DNA of 37,561 nt from Phycisphaerales bacterium (GTDB lineage: Bacteria; Planctomycetota; Phycisphaerae; Sedimentisphaerales; Anaerobacaceae). The stretch's first letter is position 1; every line of letters begins with the position of its first letter. The notes below the pieces were generated by a model that was given only the letters and a program-made list of their open reading frames with translations, had not been told where the DNA came from and searched no databases. Below, piece after piece: positions 7,999-15,892 of the stretch. The stretch lies in the NCBI GenBank assembly GCA_020352215.1, contig CP070675.1, positions 5,704,195 through 5,741,755 of the forward strand, read 5' to 3'. The position numbers and the translations under genes are program-made.

Positions 7999-10995
7999 TC
8001 ATATCCACTTGTCTTGGCTGCGGACAGGGGCAAAGCCACGGCGCATCGTATTCTCGGTTACGGTTCGTGGATCCATGAACTGTAGCAGGTAGTCCGGGCC
8101 ACCGGCCTTGGATCCGACACCCGACATTTTGAAGCCCCCGAACGGCTGCCTTTCAACCAAGGCGCCGGTGCAACCGCGGTTGAAGTAGAGGTTGCCTACC
8201 CTGAATTCTCTGCGGCATCTTTCCAAGTGCTTGGGGCTACGGCTAAAGAGCCCCCCCGTCAAGGCAAATTTGGTGGAGTTGGCCCACTCGATCGCCTGGT
8301 CAAAATCTTTGGCCCGCATCACAGCCAGCACAGGCCCGAATATCTCTTCCTGGGCCAAGCGGTGCTTCGGCGTGATACCATCGACGATTGTGATCGGAAC
8401 GTAGTAGCCCTCGTCCGGCACGTCGCTCGAATAGAGAATCGTTCCCTCTTGCCGGGCAATCTCAATGTATCCGCTGACAGTCTTCTGAGCGGACTGATCG
8501 ATGACCGGACCCATGAAGTTCGCGGGGTATTCAGCCGGGCCGATTCTTACCGAGCGGGCAGCCTCGATGAGACGCTCGATGAAACGGTCATATATGGTCC
8601 CGAGCACGATAACACGGGAACAGGCCGAGCACTTCTGGCCCTGATAGGCAAATGCGGAATCAAGCACGTGAGGGATTGCCTCGTCGAGGTCGGCGTCGTC
8701 GTCGATGATGACGGCATTCTTACCACCCATTTCGGCCACGACCTTCTTGACAGAAGGTTGGCCTTCCGGCGTACGGCCTGCCCTTTCTATGATTCTGAGC
8801 CCCACTTCCATGGAGCCTGTAAAGGCTATCAAGCCGATATGCGGATGATCTATCAAGAAATCGCCCATTACCGCTCCCCGTCCCGGCGTGTAATTGAAAA
8901 CACCGGGCGGCAGATCCGCTTCGCGAAAGATCTGCAGCAACGTGTGTCCAATGACCGGCGTCTGATTTGAGGGCTTGTAAACGACGCAGTTGCCGGCGAC
9001 GATAGCGGCCGCGCACATGCCACAGCTTATAGCAAGCGGGAAATTCCACGGTGCGATCACGGCCGCTATGCCCTTAGGCTGATAGAAATATTCGTTCACC
9101 TCTCCCGGCGCGTGGCCCATGTACTGGGGCCCTGCAAGATGGGTCATCTCGCGGGCGTAGTATTCCAAGAAGTCGATTGCCTCAACTACGTCGTTGTACG
9201 CCTGTCTCCACTGCTTACCCGCCTCAAGTATTTGCCAGGCGGCGAGTTCGTAGATTCGTTTCCGGGCGATCTCTGCTGACTTGATCAGGTACGCGGCCCG
9301 CTCACGAGCAGGAGTGTCACGCCATGCCGGGAGGGCATCCTGTGCTGCGCTGATGGCATTTTCTATCATTAGTGTATCGGCTTGGCAGGCGCGACCTATG
9401 ATCTCGCTCGGCTGAGCAGGGTTTACCGAGTCGACAAGTGTGTTAGTAGTGACATCCTCGCCGCCGATGAAAAGCGGGTAGGTCTTGCCCAGCTCCTTCC
9501 TGACCTCTGTGATGGCCGTGGTGAAGCCATCTCTTACATGCGCAAGTGAAAAGTCCGCCAGGGGCTCGTTACTGAATGTACCCAATTCGGCCCTACCCGT
9601 AGATTCTTCTGAGGTTTGGACGGGGGCTCGGGCCAAGGTGCGCTGCGGTGCTTCCAGGAGCTGCTCCAGCTCGCGTCCCTCAACGAAAGTCTGACGCAGG
9701 AATGACTCGTTGGAGGTGTTTTCCAGTAGCCTTCGTATGAGGTAGGCCATGCCCGGCAGCAGTTCGCCGTGGGGACAATACAGCCGAACACGGCCAGTCA
9801 TTTTCAGAAGGGCCTTGCGAAACGGTTCGGCCATTCCGTAGAGAACCTGGAACTCGTATCGGTCTTCGGGCACCTGGAGCGACCGGGCCAACTCCATCAC
9901 CGAGCAAACGGAGCGTACATTGTGGGAGGCGCAGGCCAGGTGGCAGATATCATGACTGCGAAGGATTTTTTCGGCGGAGCGTTCAAATGCGGCATCGGTT
10001 TCCGCCTTGACGGTGTAAACAGGGACGGGCCAGCCACTTTGCCGTGCCATAACGACCTCATAATCCCAGTAGGCGCCCTTCACCAGGCGAATTGATATGG
10101 GCAAGCGTTTTTGCCGTGCCCACTCAAGCATGGAGTCGATATCCTGATCGCTGTCTGCCAGGTAGACCTGCATCGCGAGACCCAGATGGGGATAATCTCT
10201 GAATTCGGAATCGCTGCGCAACCGACGGTACAGCTCGAAAATAATTCGCCTGTACTTTCGCATCTCCGTATCGATGCACATGAAGCCGCTCAACTGAATC
10301 ACCTTGCGATAGATGGGTTTGAGCCGGTCTAAGATGTGCTCGACTGAGCCGTCTGGATCTGCGGGATTGATCTGTGAGTATAAGGCCGAAGGCTTTATAG
10401 AGATGTTGATCCGCGGGGCGTGGCCCCAATCCAATTGCGAGCTGCCCTTGCCCAAAGCCGGCCAATCCGACTGGCGTCGCGCCAGCTCTTCGAGAAGACT
10501 TAGGTAGTTTTCGACGTACTTGTCGGCCTCCTTCTCACTGACCGTAGCCTCGCCGAGAATATCCAGGGTGAAGGCAAAATCTTGCTTGCGAAGCTTCTTG
10601 AGGTTTTGGGCTGTGTTTTGTGGGGTGCTGCCGACTATGAATTGAAGGGCCATACTCTCCAGATTCTTCCGAATTGTTTTGCCCAATATCTTCATGCCCA
10701 TGCGGCCGCCAAGGCCCGCACTTTTTGCTCCAAACCTGAGGACTGCGGGTATGTTCTCGCCCCGGGAGAAGTACTCCTGAATATGGCGGTTGAGCATCTC
10801 TTCTGTGGTCAGGTAAGGCAGTACATCTATGAAGCGAAAAAGCTGGACCTTGAAATCCTCGTGGCCCATGGCCCAATCCATCACCTTGCCGGTCCACCAG
10901 TTTTTGTTAAAGACGGAAGGAGTTTCGTTACCAACGAAGGTGAATAGCTCCCTACCACGAGCAAGTATCCTCGCTTCCAACTCGTCTCTGTCCAT
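7999..10995 (-). CDS. putA: Bifunctional proline dehydrogenase / L-glutamate-5-semialdehyde dehydrogenase
   Basis: PutA oxidises proline to pyrroline-5-carboxylate with FAD, passing electrons to quinone, then oxidises glutamate semialdehyde to glutamate with NAD+. At 998 residues it is the minimal type without the DNA-binding domain of enteric PutA. Residues ~1-110 are a helical arm. The proline dehydrogenase barrel spans roughly 120-460, with RLVKGAYWDYE, YEFQVLYGMAEP and the substrate-binding YLIRRLLENTSNESFLR near its end. The aldehyde dehydrogenase half starts near 505 (YPLFIGGEDV), with PWNFPLAISCGM, EMGGKNAVIIDDDADLD, and the catalytic cysteine Cys789 in YQGQKCSACSRV. The start ATG 10995 has AAAGGA upstream and a good promoter at 11048-11077. 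All catalytic motifs are present, so it should be functional. Confidence 0.96.
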   Translation of the reverse strand: MDRDELEARILARGRELFTFVGNETPSVFNKNWWTGKVMDWAMGHEDFKVQLFRFIDVLPYLTTEEMLNRHIQEYFSRGENIPAVLRFGAKSAGLGGRMGMKILGKTIRKNLESMALQFIVGSTPQNTAQNLKKLRKQDFAFTLDILGEATVSEKEADKYVENYLSLLEELARRQSDWPALGKGSSQLDWGHAPRINISIKPSALYSQINPADPDGSVEHILDRLKPIYRKVIQLSGFMCIDTEMRKYRRIIFELYRRLRSDSEFRDYPHLGLAMQVYLADSDQDIDSMLEWARQKRLPISIRLVKGAYWDYEVVMARQSGWPVPVYTVKAETDAAFERSAEKILRSHDICHLACASHNVRSVCSVMELARSLQVPEDRYEFQVLYGMAEPFRKALLKMTGRVRLYCPHGELLPGMAYLIRRLLENTSNESFLRQTFVEGRELEQLLEAPQRTLARAPVQTSEESTGRAELGTFSNEPLADFSLAHVRDGFTTAITEVRKELGKTYPLFIGGEDVTTNTLVDSVNPAQPSEIIGRACQADTLMIENAISAAQDALPAWRDTPARERAAYLIKSAEIARKRIYELAAWQILEAGKQWRQAYNDVVEAIDFLEYYAREMTHLAGPQYMGHAPGEVNEYFYQPKGIAAVIAPWNFPLAISCGMCAAAIVAGNCVVYKPSNQTPVIGHTLLQIFREADLPPGVFNYTPGRGAVMGDFLIDHPHIGLIAFTGSMEVGLRIIERAGRTPEGQPSVKKVVAEMGGKNAVIIDDDADLDEAIPHVLDSAFAYQGQKCSACSRVIVLGTIYDRFIERLIEAARSVRIGPAEYPANFMGPVIDQSAQKTVSGYIEIARQEGTILYSSDVPDEGYYVPITIVDGITPKHRLAQEEIFGPVLAVMRAKDFDQAIEWANSTKFALTGGLFSRSPKHLERCRREFRVGNLYFNRGCTGALVERQPFGGFKMSGVGSKAGGPDYLLQFMDPRTVTENTMRRGFAPVRSQDKWI

Positions 10996-11047
10996 GCCTT
11001 TGCTTCCTTTCGAAAGTTGAATGAGACGACTGTTCTGCTATCCCAAG

Positions 11048-11077
11048 AGTATACCCACAATCTCCTGACGTTGGCAA
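11048..11077 (-). promoter_or_regulatory. Putative sigma70-type promoter of putA
   Basis: On the minus strand, TTGCCA (complement of 11072-11077) and TATACT (complement of 11048-11053) are separated by 18 nt. Each element matches five of six consensus bases. The start site would be near 11041, about 46 nt before the putA ATG. Confidence 0.5.
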
Positions 11078-11169
11078 TACATGCCCCGAAAGCTGCTCGA
11101 GTGACACCGTGGTGGCATTGTCTCTGTGGATTCCGGATACGATGTTCTGTCGGGCTGACAATCCCGATT

Positions 11170-12060
11170 TCAGAAACGGGCCGGCCATTCCCTCCTTCCG
11201 GTCACTCCTGGGCTGACGCAGTATATTTCTCCACCGAGGTATCTGCCCTCGCCATCGGTTCCTTTTGCCAAATCTGCACAACCTTGACAGGCAGACGTTA
11301 TGTACAGCTCATCCAGGTTTTCGTTGCCGAAGACCACGCTGGACGGCTGAATAGCAGGGACCGGCAGTTCGCGAACAACGCTCCCGTCCGGATCGAGCCT
11401 GATGACTTTCGATCCTCTCCAGCAGGCGACCCAGATATGGTCCTGCAAATCTATTGTTATCCCATCCGGAACCCCATCGCGCTCCGAGCCGCGATAGAAA
11501 ACATGGGGGTTACCGATATCTCCGGTCCCCGGATCATACTCGTACTTGGTAATGGTTCGAGCACGTGAATCCGTGTGGAAGAAGTACTTCAAATCTAGAG
11601 AGAATGTCATACCGTTGGAGGTCGCAATGTCCTTCAGAACAGCCACGGGTGCTTTTCCGCTTTCTAATCGGTACAGAATCCCATCTACTCTGCGTTCCGT
11701 GAGCGTTCCGGCGAATATCCTGCCCCTGGGGTCCGTCGTAATGTCGTTGAAACGCTCGTCATCCGCCATAGGTATGTCGAACAACAGCTGCAGCTCGGAT
11801 GCACGGCCGCCGCGGGACTTTCTGGAAAGCCGGTAGACTCCCTTGTCAGTACATAGGACAATATCGTTGTCCTCGGTGAAAGCATACCCTCCTACCATCA
11901 AATCACCTTCCCACTCAACCCCGATGACATTGCTCTCGGGCTGATACTTCCAAATCCGCTTTTCTAAGATATCAGTCCAATACAGCGTGTTGTCGTTGTC
12001 ATTCCAGATCGGGCATTCCGCAAGGCGGCAGATAGGATTGCCGATAGAACCAACTCTCAT
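11170..12060 (-). CDS. SMP-30/gluconolactonase/LRE family protein
   Basis: 296 residues from ATG 12060, which has GGAG about 10 nt upstream. The frame is open upstream to 12216, but that segment would run across the promoter at 12140-12167 and is poorly coding, so the shorter start is preferred. It is a six-bladed beta-propeller lactonase-type protein. Metal-ligand motifs are visible: LAECPIW with Glu15 at the N-terminus, ERFNDITTDPRGRIFAGT, SNGMTFSLDLKYFFHTDS and PDGITIDLQDHIWVA, giving the Glu/Asn/Asn/Asp set of the family. There is no signal peptide, so it is probably cytosolic. It may hydrolyse a sugar acid lactone; the substrate cannot be read from sequence. It lies 174 bp upstream of putA on the same strand but in an apparently separate transcription unit. 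Confidence 0.9.
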   Translation of the reverse strand: MRVGSIGNPICRLAECPIWNDNDNTLYWTDILEKRIWKYQPESNVIGVEWEGDLMVGGYAFTEDNDIVLCTDKGVYRLSRKSRGGRASELQLLFDIPMADDERFNDITTDPRGRIFAGTLTERRVDGILYRLESGKAPVAVLKDIATSNGMTFSLDLKYFFHTDSRARTITKYEYDPGTGDIGNPHVFYRGSERDGVPDGITIDLQDHIWVACWRGSKVIRLDPDGSVVRELPVPAIQPSSVVFGNENLDELYITSACQGCADLAKGTDGEGRYLGGEIYCVSPGVTGRREWPARF

Positions 12061-12139
12061 TTTCACTTTCTCCGTCGCGTTGCGGTCTTGTTCTGCAGCA
12101 ACTCTGCCTCGTACGCCGCGTTTAGACCCTGCACAAGCC

Positions 12140-12167
12140 ATTATATCTGAACGCGATCGCCCATCAA
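12140..12167 (-). promoter_or_regulatory. Putative promoter of the SMP-30 gene
   Basis: On the minus strand, TTGATG (complement of 12162-12167) and a perfect TATAAT (complement of 12140-12145) are separated by 16 nt, with the palindrome GCGATCGC in the spacer. The start site would be near 12133, which favours the ATG at 12060 over upstream starts. Confidence 0.45.
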
Positions 12168-12293
12168 CGGGGTCTGGCACTGGCTTGACCCGGATTTCCC
12201 AAGTAGTGCGTGACAAATGAGCCGTATTTTGATGCTATAGGACATATGGAGACCACTCAAGCCACCTTCAGCCATTCTTTACGGGAGAACCCA

Positions 12294-12413
12294 ATGGGTG
12301 AAGCATTCAAGGACGCTCTGAGGCTCGATTTTGACCGCAGATTGAAGGTCGAATTTCACGGAACCAAGGTGACGAGGCGACTTGAAATCGAGGCCCGATT
12401 TTGGCATTATTGA
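12294..12413 (+). pseudogene. Relic of the N-terminus of an IS1380-type transposase
   Basis: ATG 12294, with GGGAG upstream, opens a 39-codon frame. Its residues ALRLDFDRRLKVEFHGTKVT match the conserved start of IS1380-family transposases as I recall it. In intact members that start is followed by SDAGLLAYRELDDAL. Here the match stops abruptly after KVT, the next 12 codons are unrelated, and TGA follows at 12411-12413. No further transposase sequence or terminal inverted repeat is evident nearby. It is best read as the truncated stub of a lost insertion element. Confidence 0.5.
12382..12410 (+). promoter_or_regulatory. Putative promoter of the small lipocalin-like gene
   Basis: TTGAAA (12382-12387) and CATTAT (12405-12410) are separated by 17 nt, at the break point of the transposase relic. 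The start site would be near 12417, 23 nt before ATG 12440. The -10 element matches only four of six bases. Confidence 0.3.
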
Positions 12414-12439
12414 CGGTGCTGCGTGTAGGAGTATTAATT

Positions 12440-12871
12440 ATGACCTTAAATGGCAAATCCCGGGTAGAACAAGGTTTCGCAGGAACGTGGCAGTTGAATC
12501 GCGAGCGATCAGACATCCCACCCGTGACGAAGAGCCAGGTGCTCGTCATAGAGACGGATGGAGTGTTTGTGAAAATGCGGGAGACACTTGTGAACGATAA
12601 GGGCGAGACGCTAACGATTTCATTCAACGGCAAGTTCGATGGACATGACTACCCTGTCACTGGTACTTCATTTGCCGATACGGTTTCCTATCTCCTTCGG
12701 ACCCCCAACACAATCGAAGCGATAGCCAAGAAAGACGGCGTCGTGGTCGTCAAGGAGACGGCCGTGCTTTCGGATGATGGCAAAACCGTTCGAGTCACGT
12801 ACGTGAGCTTCGACGGAGAGGGGAATTCCCTTACGAGCCACGGCTTGTTTGAGCGAGTCGAAGTCCGCTGA
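12440..12871 (+). CDS. Small hypothetical protein, lipocalin-like beta-sheet family
   Basis: 143 residues from ATG 12440, chosen because TAGGAG ends 8 nt upstream; the frame extends to a TTG at 12401 without support. The pattern FAGTWQLNRERSDIPP, then KFDGHDYPVTG, ADTVSYLLRTPNTIEAIAKK and VLSDDGKTVRVTYVS, resembles a family of small proteins. I recall these as having a GTWKLN...KS start, a YDGKDYPVTG centre and a SKDGKTM end, usually with a signal peptide. Here there is no signal peptide, so this copy is probably cytosolic. The alternating hydrophobic pattern suggests a small beta barrel. The function is unknown. It sits just after the transposase relic, which may have brought or disrupted its original promoter. 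Confidence 0.75.
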   Translation: MTLNGKSRVEQGFAGTWQLNRERSDIPPVTKSQVLVIETDGVFVKMRETLVNDKGETLTISFNGKFDGHDYPVTGTSFADTVSYLLRTPNTIEAIAKKDGVVVVKETAVLSDDGKTVRVTYVSFDGEGNSLTSHGLFERVEVR

Positions 12872-13423
12872 ACCGGCCATCCATGTCGTGGTATGATCTG
12901 ACGAACCGCGACTGAGAAATGATTTGTGCCGCTTCTTTCAGGAGCATCAGGGATTAGAGACGAGCGTCAGTCCACTGCACTCCTCCAGGCGGATCTGGCA
13001 AGATCGCTTTGATAGTAATTTAGTAATTTATTTGATGGAGCACTTTTGCGGGATTCTTAATCTCTGGCCACCTTTGCCATATTATTGCAGCATCGGAGTG
13101 CTATAAGAGCATATCAGCGCTTGAGCCTGTTTGCCCTGCGGCCAGTTCTGTGAACGGCTCCGATGAGCGGATGGCCGACGTTTCCGGACTACTTCTGATT
13201 GGCCCACTCAGTTTGTCGGACATCGCAAATCGGGGACGGAGGCGGCACAAGGCCATGCGCAGTTGCCGAGGCACTTGGCCGCACATCTGAAACGCTAAAT
13301 ATTGATGGTTGAAAAATGGGCCGGGATAGGCGAGAATACCTTAGAGCGCGTAAGTGATCCAGAAGATTCATGGGATTTATGACAGTAGCTTAGAACCGTA
13401 ATCCAGGGGAACGATCAGTCGAA
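12872..13423 (+). other. Intergenic stretch, 552 bp, no gene recognised
   Basis: All frames are short or uncharacteristic, and I found no RNA gene. An AT-rich patch lies at 13010-13035. A weak promoter-like pair, TTGAAA (13309-13314) and GAGAAT (13332-13337) with 17-nt spacing, may serve the STAS gene. Confidence 0.5.
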
Positions 13424-13795
13424 ATGGATGCTGAGGTCGACGTGGAAATATTGAGTGAAAGCAGGGCTGCAGTAGTGAGCCTAAAAGCTGCTTCGATAAG
13501 TGACGTCGACGCCATCGCAGCCATGTCTGCGCAGATAAGGCAATTCGTCGAAGAAAATCGCCCGGAAAACGTGATATTTGACTTTTCGCAAGTGAAGTTC
13601 TTCTCTTCACAGGTGCTCGGACTACTCCTGGAAACTCGGGGCAACCTCGCCGAGCGTGACGGCCACGTCGCGATCAGTGCACTAGACCCACAGTTGCACA
13701 GAGTCTTCAAGATAACGAATCTCGATAGGATCTTCGAATTCTTCCCCGATAAGGAGACTGCCTTGAAGGCAACCGGCTCACGGGATGGGGGTTGA
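13424..13795 (+). CDS. STAS-domain anti-anti-sigma factor-like protein
   Basis: 123 residues, a single STAS domain. The diagnostic segment is VIFDFSQVKFFSSQVLGLLLE at about residues 49-69. It aligns with the SpoIIAA-type segment FDLS..xFMDSSGLG, so the second Ser of FFSSQ sits where the phosphorylated serine lies, though the usual Asp before it is Ser here. The end, LDPQLHRVFKITNLDRIFEFFPDKETAL, is typical of the family's last helix. Such proteins act in partner-switching with an anti-sigma kinase. No kinase or phosphatase gene adjoins it, so its partner must be encoded elsewhere. AGGGGA lies about 14 nt before the ATG, a long spacing. Confidence 0.85.
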   Translation: MDAEVDVEILSESRAAVVSLKAASISDVDAIAAMSAQIRQFVEENRPENVIFDFSQVKFFSSQVLGLLLETRGNLAERDGHVAISALDPQLHRVFKITNLDRIFEFFPDKETALKATGSRDGG

Positions 13796-13921
13796 TCGGG
13801 CCGCTCCACGCATTTTGGACGATGGGAACGGCAAAGACGGGCAGAGAGCGCAGGGCTCTGAATGCGCCGGATTTTTTGATATGTGATGTTCTTTGAAGTG
13901 ACTGTTCGAAGGGTCAAAGAC

Positions 13922-14374
13922 ATGTATACAACGACGCAGTTTTCAATCTTCATGGTTAACAAACCAGGGGTTTTAGCTCAGGTGCTCGGCGAATTTGCAA
14001 GAGCCAAGCTTAACATCATAGCAATGACGATGATGGATTCCGCAGAACACGGTGTGATGCGGGTCGTTTTTGCTGCCCCGCGAAGGGCCGAAGAGCTGCT
14101 GTCGAGATTGAACATGGCCCACGATAAAACAGACGTTCTCTGTATAGACCTGGACAACCGGGCAGGTGCGCTCGCCACCGTCGCAGAGAAGCTGGCCAAG
14201 GAGCACATAAACATTGCCTACGCATACTGCACGGCCGGTGCAAAGGGCGGCCGGACGACGGGAGTCCTAAAGGTCGCCGACGTTAAGAAGGCAATGAGAA
14301 TTCTGCAGAAGGATTCCAGAAAGGACAGCAAATCACAACCTGTGGTCAGACGGCCCAGATCATCACGGAGATAG
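13922..14374 (+). CDS. Tandem ACT-domain protein
   Basis: 150 residues from ATG 13922 (GAAGGG about 8 nt upstream); an in-frame ATG at 13883/13886 would add 12-13 residues. There are two ACT units. The first spans ~5-65 (QFSIFMVNKPGVLAQVLGEFARAKLNIIA), the second ~73-140 (DLDNRAGALATVAEKLAKEHINIAYAY). Each has the small-molecule-binding pattern of a glycine loop and a following helix. A basic tail (SKSQPVVRRPRSSRR) ends the protein. Stand-alone double-ACT proteins of this length are common and are thought to bind amino acids as regulators; the ligand is unknown. It follows the STAS gene by 127 bp on the same strand, without evidence that they work together. Confidence 0.85.
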   Translation: MYTTTQFSIFMVNKPGVLAQVLGEFARAKLNIIAMTMMDSAEHGVMRVVFAAPRRAEELLSRLNMAHDKTDVLCIDLDNRAGALATVAEKLAKEHINIAYAYCTAGAKGGRTTGVLKVADVKKAMRILQKDSRKDSKSQPVVRRPRSSRR

Positions 14375-14897
14375 TCCAAATCCAGCCTTCTTGCCCCTGG
14401 TTGGCGGCGCGGCGAGGTACTCTGCGCCCCCTTTCTTGGCAGGAGTTTCCGGGTTGGTCTCACGCCGAATGCTTTTCCGCAAAGGAACCCAATTAGTTGG
14501 ACATAGCAGTGTTCCCAGAAATGAGAAGCGGCTTTGTGCCACCTTCTCATGTGTGGGAATTTCTCAAGAAATGGGCCTTGTGTCCGGGCAGAGTCACACC
14601 TTTTCTTGTCTTTGTAAGTATCTTAACCACAGCTGATTACGAATAGTCCAACTGGCGGTTCTGTGAGCCAAGGCACTCCTGGCACGGCCATTGCAACCAC
14701 TTATATTTGCTGTACTGCTCGCTGTCCCTCCGAAAAACCTTATCTCGGTTACGATGCGAAACCAAGATCAGCGAAGCTATGATTGATTGAACGGCGAAAA
14801 TGGTACTGAATGAACCGGCAGGATACTTCTCGCGCAACAGGCTGGGGAATGGGCGGGCGAGGTTAGGATTGCTGTCAGATGACTTTCTTCCTTATCT
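14375..14897 (+). other. Intergenic stretch of 523 bp before the cytochrome operon
   Basis: No convincing coding frame or RNA gene is seen. It holds the putative promoter at 14679-14707 and would supply a leader of about 180 nt to the first cytochrome gene. Confidence 0.5.
14679..14707 (+). promoter_or_regulatory. Putative promoter of the multiheme cytochrome operon
   Basis: CTGGCA (14679-14684) and TATATT (14702-14707) are separated by 17 nt, with four and five of six consensus bases. It is the best sigma70-type candidate in the gap upstream of the operon. Confidence 0.3.
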
Positions 14898-15884
14898 ATG
14901 CGGCTGTATGCGTTGTTCACAAGTCGTTGCCGATGCGGTAGCCACTGGGAGATCTCCGGATTGGTCTGGGTATTGTTCCTGGGATCGATCTCGGCAGGAG
15001 GAACAGGTGCGAAGAAGGAGGAACCGGTTCAGAACCCCCATGGAGAGCCGGCGTCGTGCACATCGTGCCATATGGCCGCCGCAGGCGGCCGACCTACTTT
15101 GCTCTTCGATGGGAATGTGTCGCGACTTTGTCAGTCGTGTCACGACGGCCGCTCGGCCGCTCGCGAGGCCCACCCTGGGGATATGGCTCCGAGCGCTGCC
15201 ATCGCAGGTAGAATCCCTCCCGATTTCCCCCTTGAGGGCGGAATGCTGACCTGCTGCACCTGTCACGACGTCACTCAGAACTGCAATGCCGGACGGCGAT
15301 CTGCCCCGCCGAACCCCAATTTCCTGCGTGGCCCCGACGTATCCCGCCCTCTGGAGTTCTGTTTCCACTGCCACGTACGGGAGAAATACGAGACCTTCAA
15401 CGCCCACGACCAACTTAGGGCCGGCAAGGCAAAGACGGACGTATGTGTCTGGTGCCATGTGGGCACTCCGGACGTGGGTTCCGGTCTCAAAGAAGCTGCC
15501 TCGTACGCACTGCGAAGCAAGTCGTTTAAGGTGTGCAGCAACTGCCACACAGTGCCGAAGGGCCACCCTCTCGGGGGCAAGCACATGCACGCAACGCCCC
15601 CTGCACAGATGATGTGGTATATGTCTGCGTACGAGATGCAGCCTCGGATGCGCCTGCCGCTCAAGCGACTTTTGGAATATGTGCGCGCCGCCAAGCGGAC
15701 TCCCCGCTCAATCCCTCTGGACGAGAATGGCCGTATTACATGCTATAGCTGTCACAACCCCCATGAGAAAGGCCTCTTACCGAATTGGAACCCTCGTTCA
15801 ATTGGGGCCGAGCCCAAGCAGGCTGCAAACCATAGATTTCGGGCTCGTGGAGGCAACGTCTGCGTAGCATGTCACCAGAAATGA
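14898..15884 (+). CDS. Octaheme c-type cytochrome
   Basis: 328 residues from the first ATG after a stop at 14880; there is no clear Shine-Dalgarno, so the exact start is uncertain. A hydrophobic segment (GLVWVLFLGSISAGG) near residues 21-35 should act as export signal or anchor. Eight CXXCH haem-attachment sites follow in order: CTSCH, CQSCH, CCTCH, CFHCH, CVWCH, CSNCH, CYSCH and CVACH, the last near the C-terminus. Additional histidines (KGHPLGGKHMHA) may serve as distal ligands. The spacing resembles multiheme proteins of the doubled-CXXCH/cytochrome c3-like type. The protein would be periplasmic and carry electrons. Its stop (TGA 15882-15884) overlaps the region where the next gene starts, so the two are translationally coupled. 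Confidence 0.88.
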   Translation: MRLYALFTSRCRCGSHWEISGLVWVLFLGSISAGGTGAKKEEPVQNPHGEPASCTSCHMAAAGGRPTLLFDGNVSRLCQSCHDGRSAAREAHPGDMAPSAAIAGRIPPDFPLEGGMLTCCTCHDVTQNCNAGRRSAPPNPNFLRGPDVSRPLEFCFHCHVREKYETFNAHDQLRAGKAKTDVCVWCHVGTPDVGSGLKEAASYALRSKSFKVCSNCHTVPKGHPLGGKHMHATPPAQMMWYMSAYEMQPRMRLPLKRLLEYVRAAKRTPRSIPLDENGRITCYSCHNPHEKGLLPNWNPRSIGAEPKQAANHRFRARGGNVCVACHQK

Positions 15885-15892
15885 GGTATCCC

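Noticed and set aside
12061..12216. N-terminal extension of the SMP-30 gene up to 12216
   Set aside because: It would cover the promoter-like TATAAT at 12140-12145, and ATG 12060 has a good ribosome site and gives the normal family length.
14892..15590. Minus-strand frame opposite the first cytochrome gene
   Set aside because: The plus frame holds eight CXXCH motifs; high GC alone explains the antisense opening.
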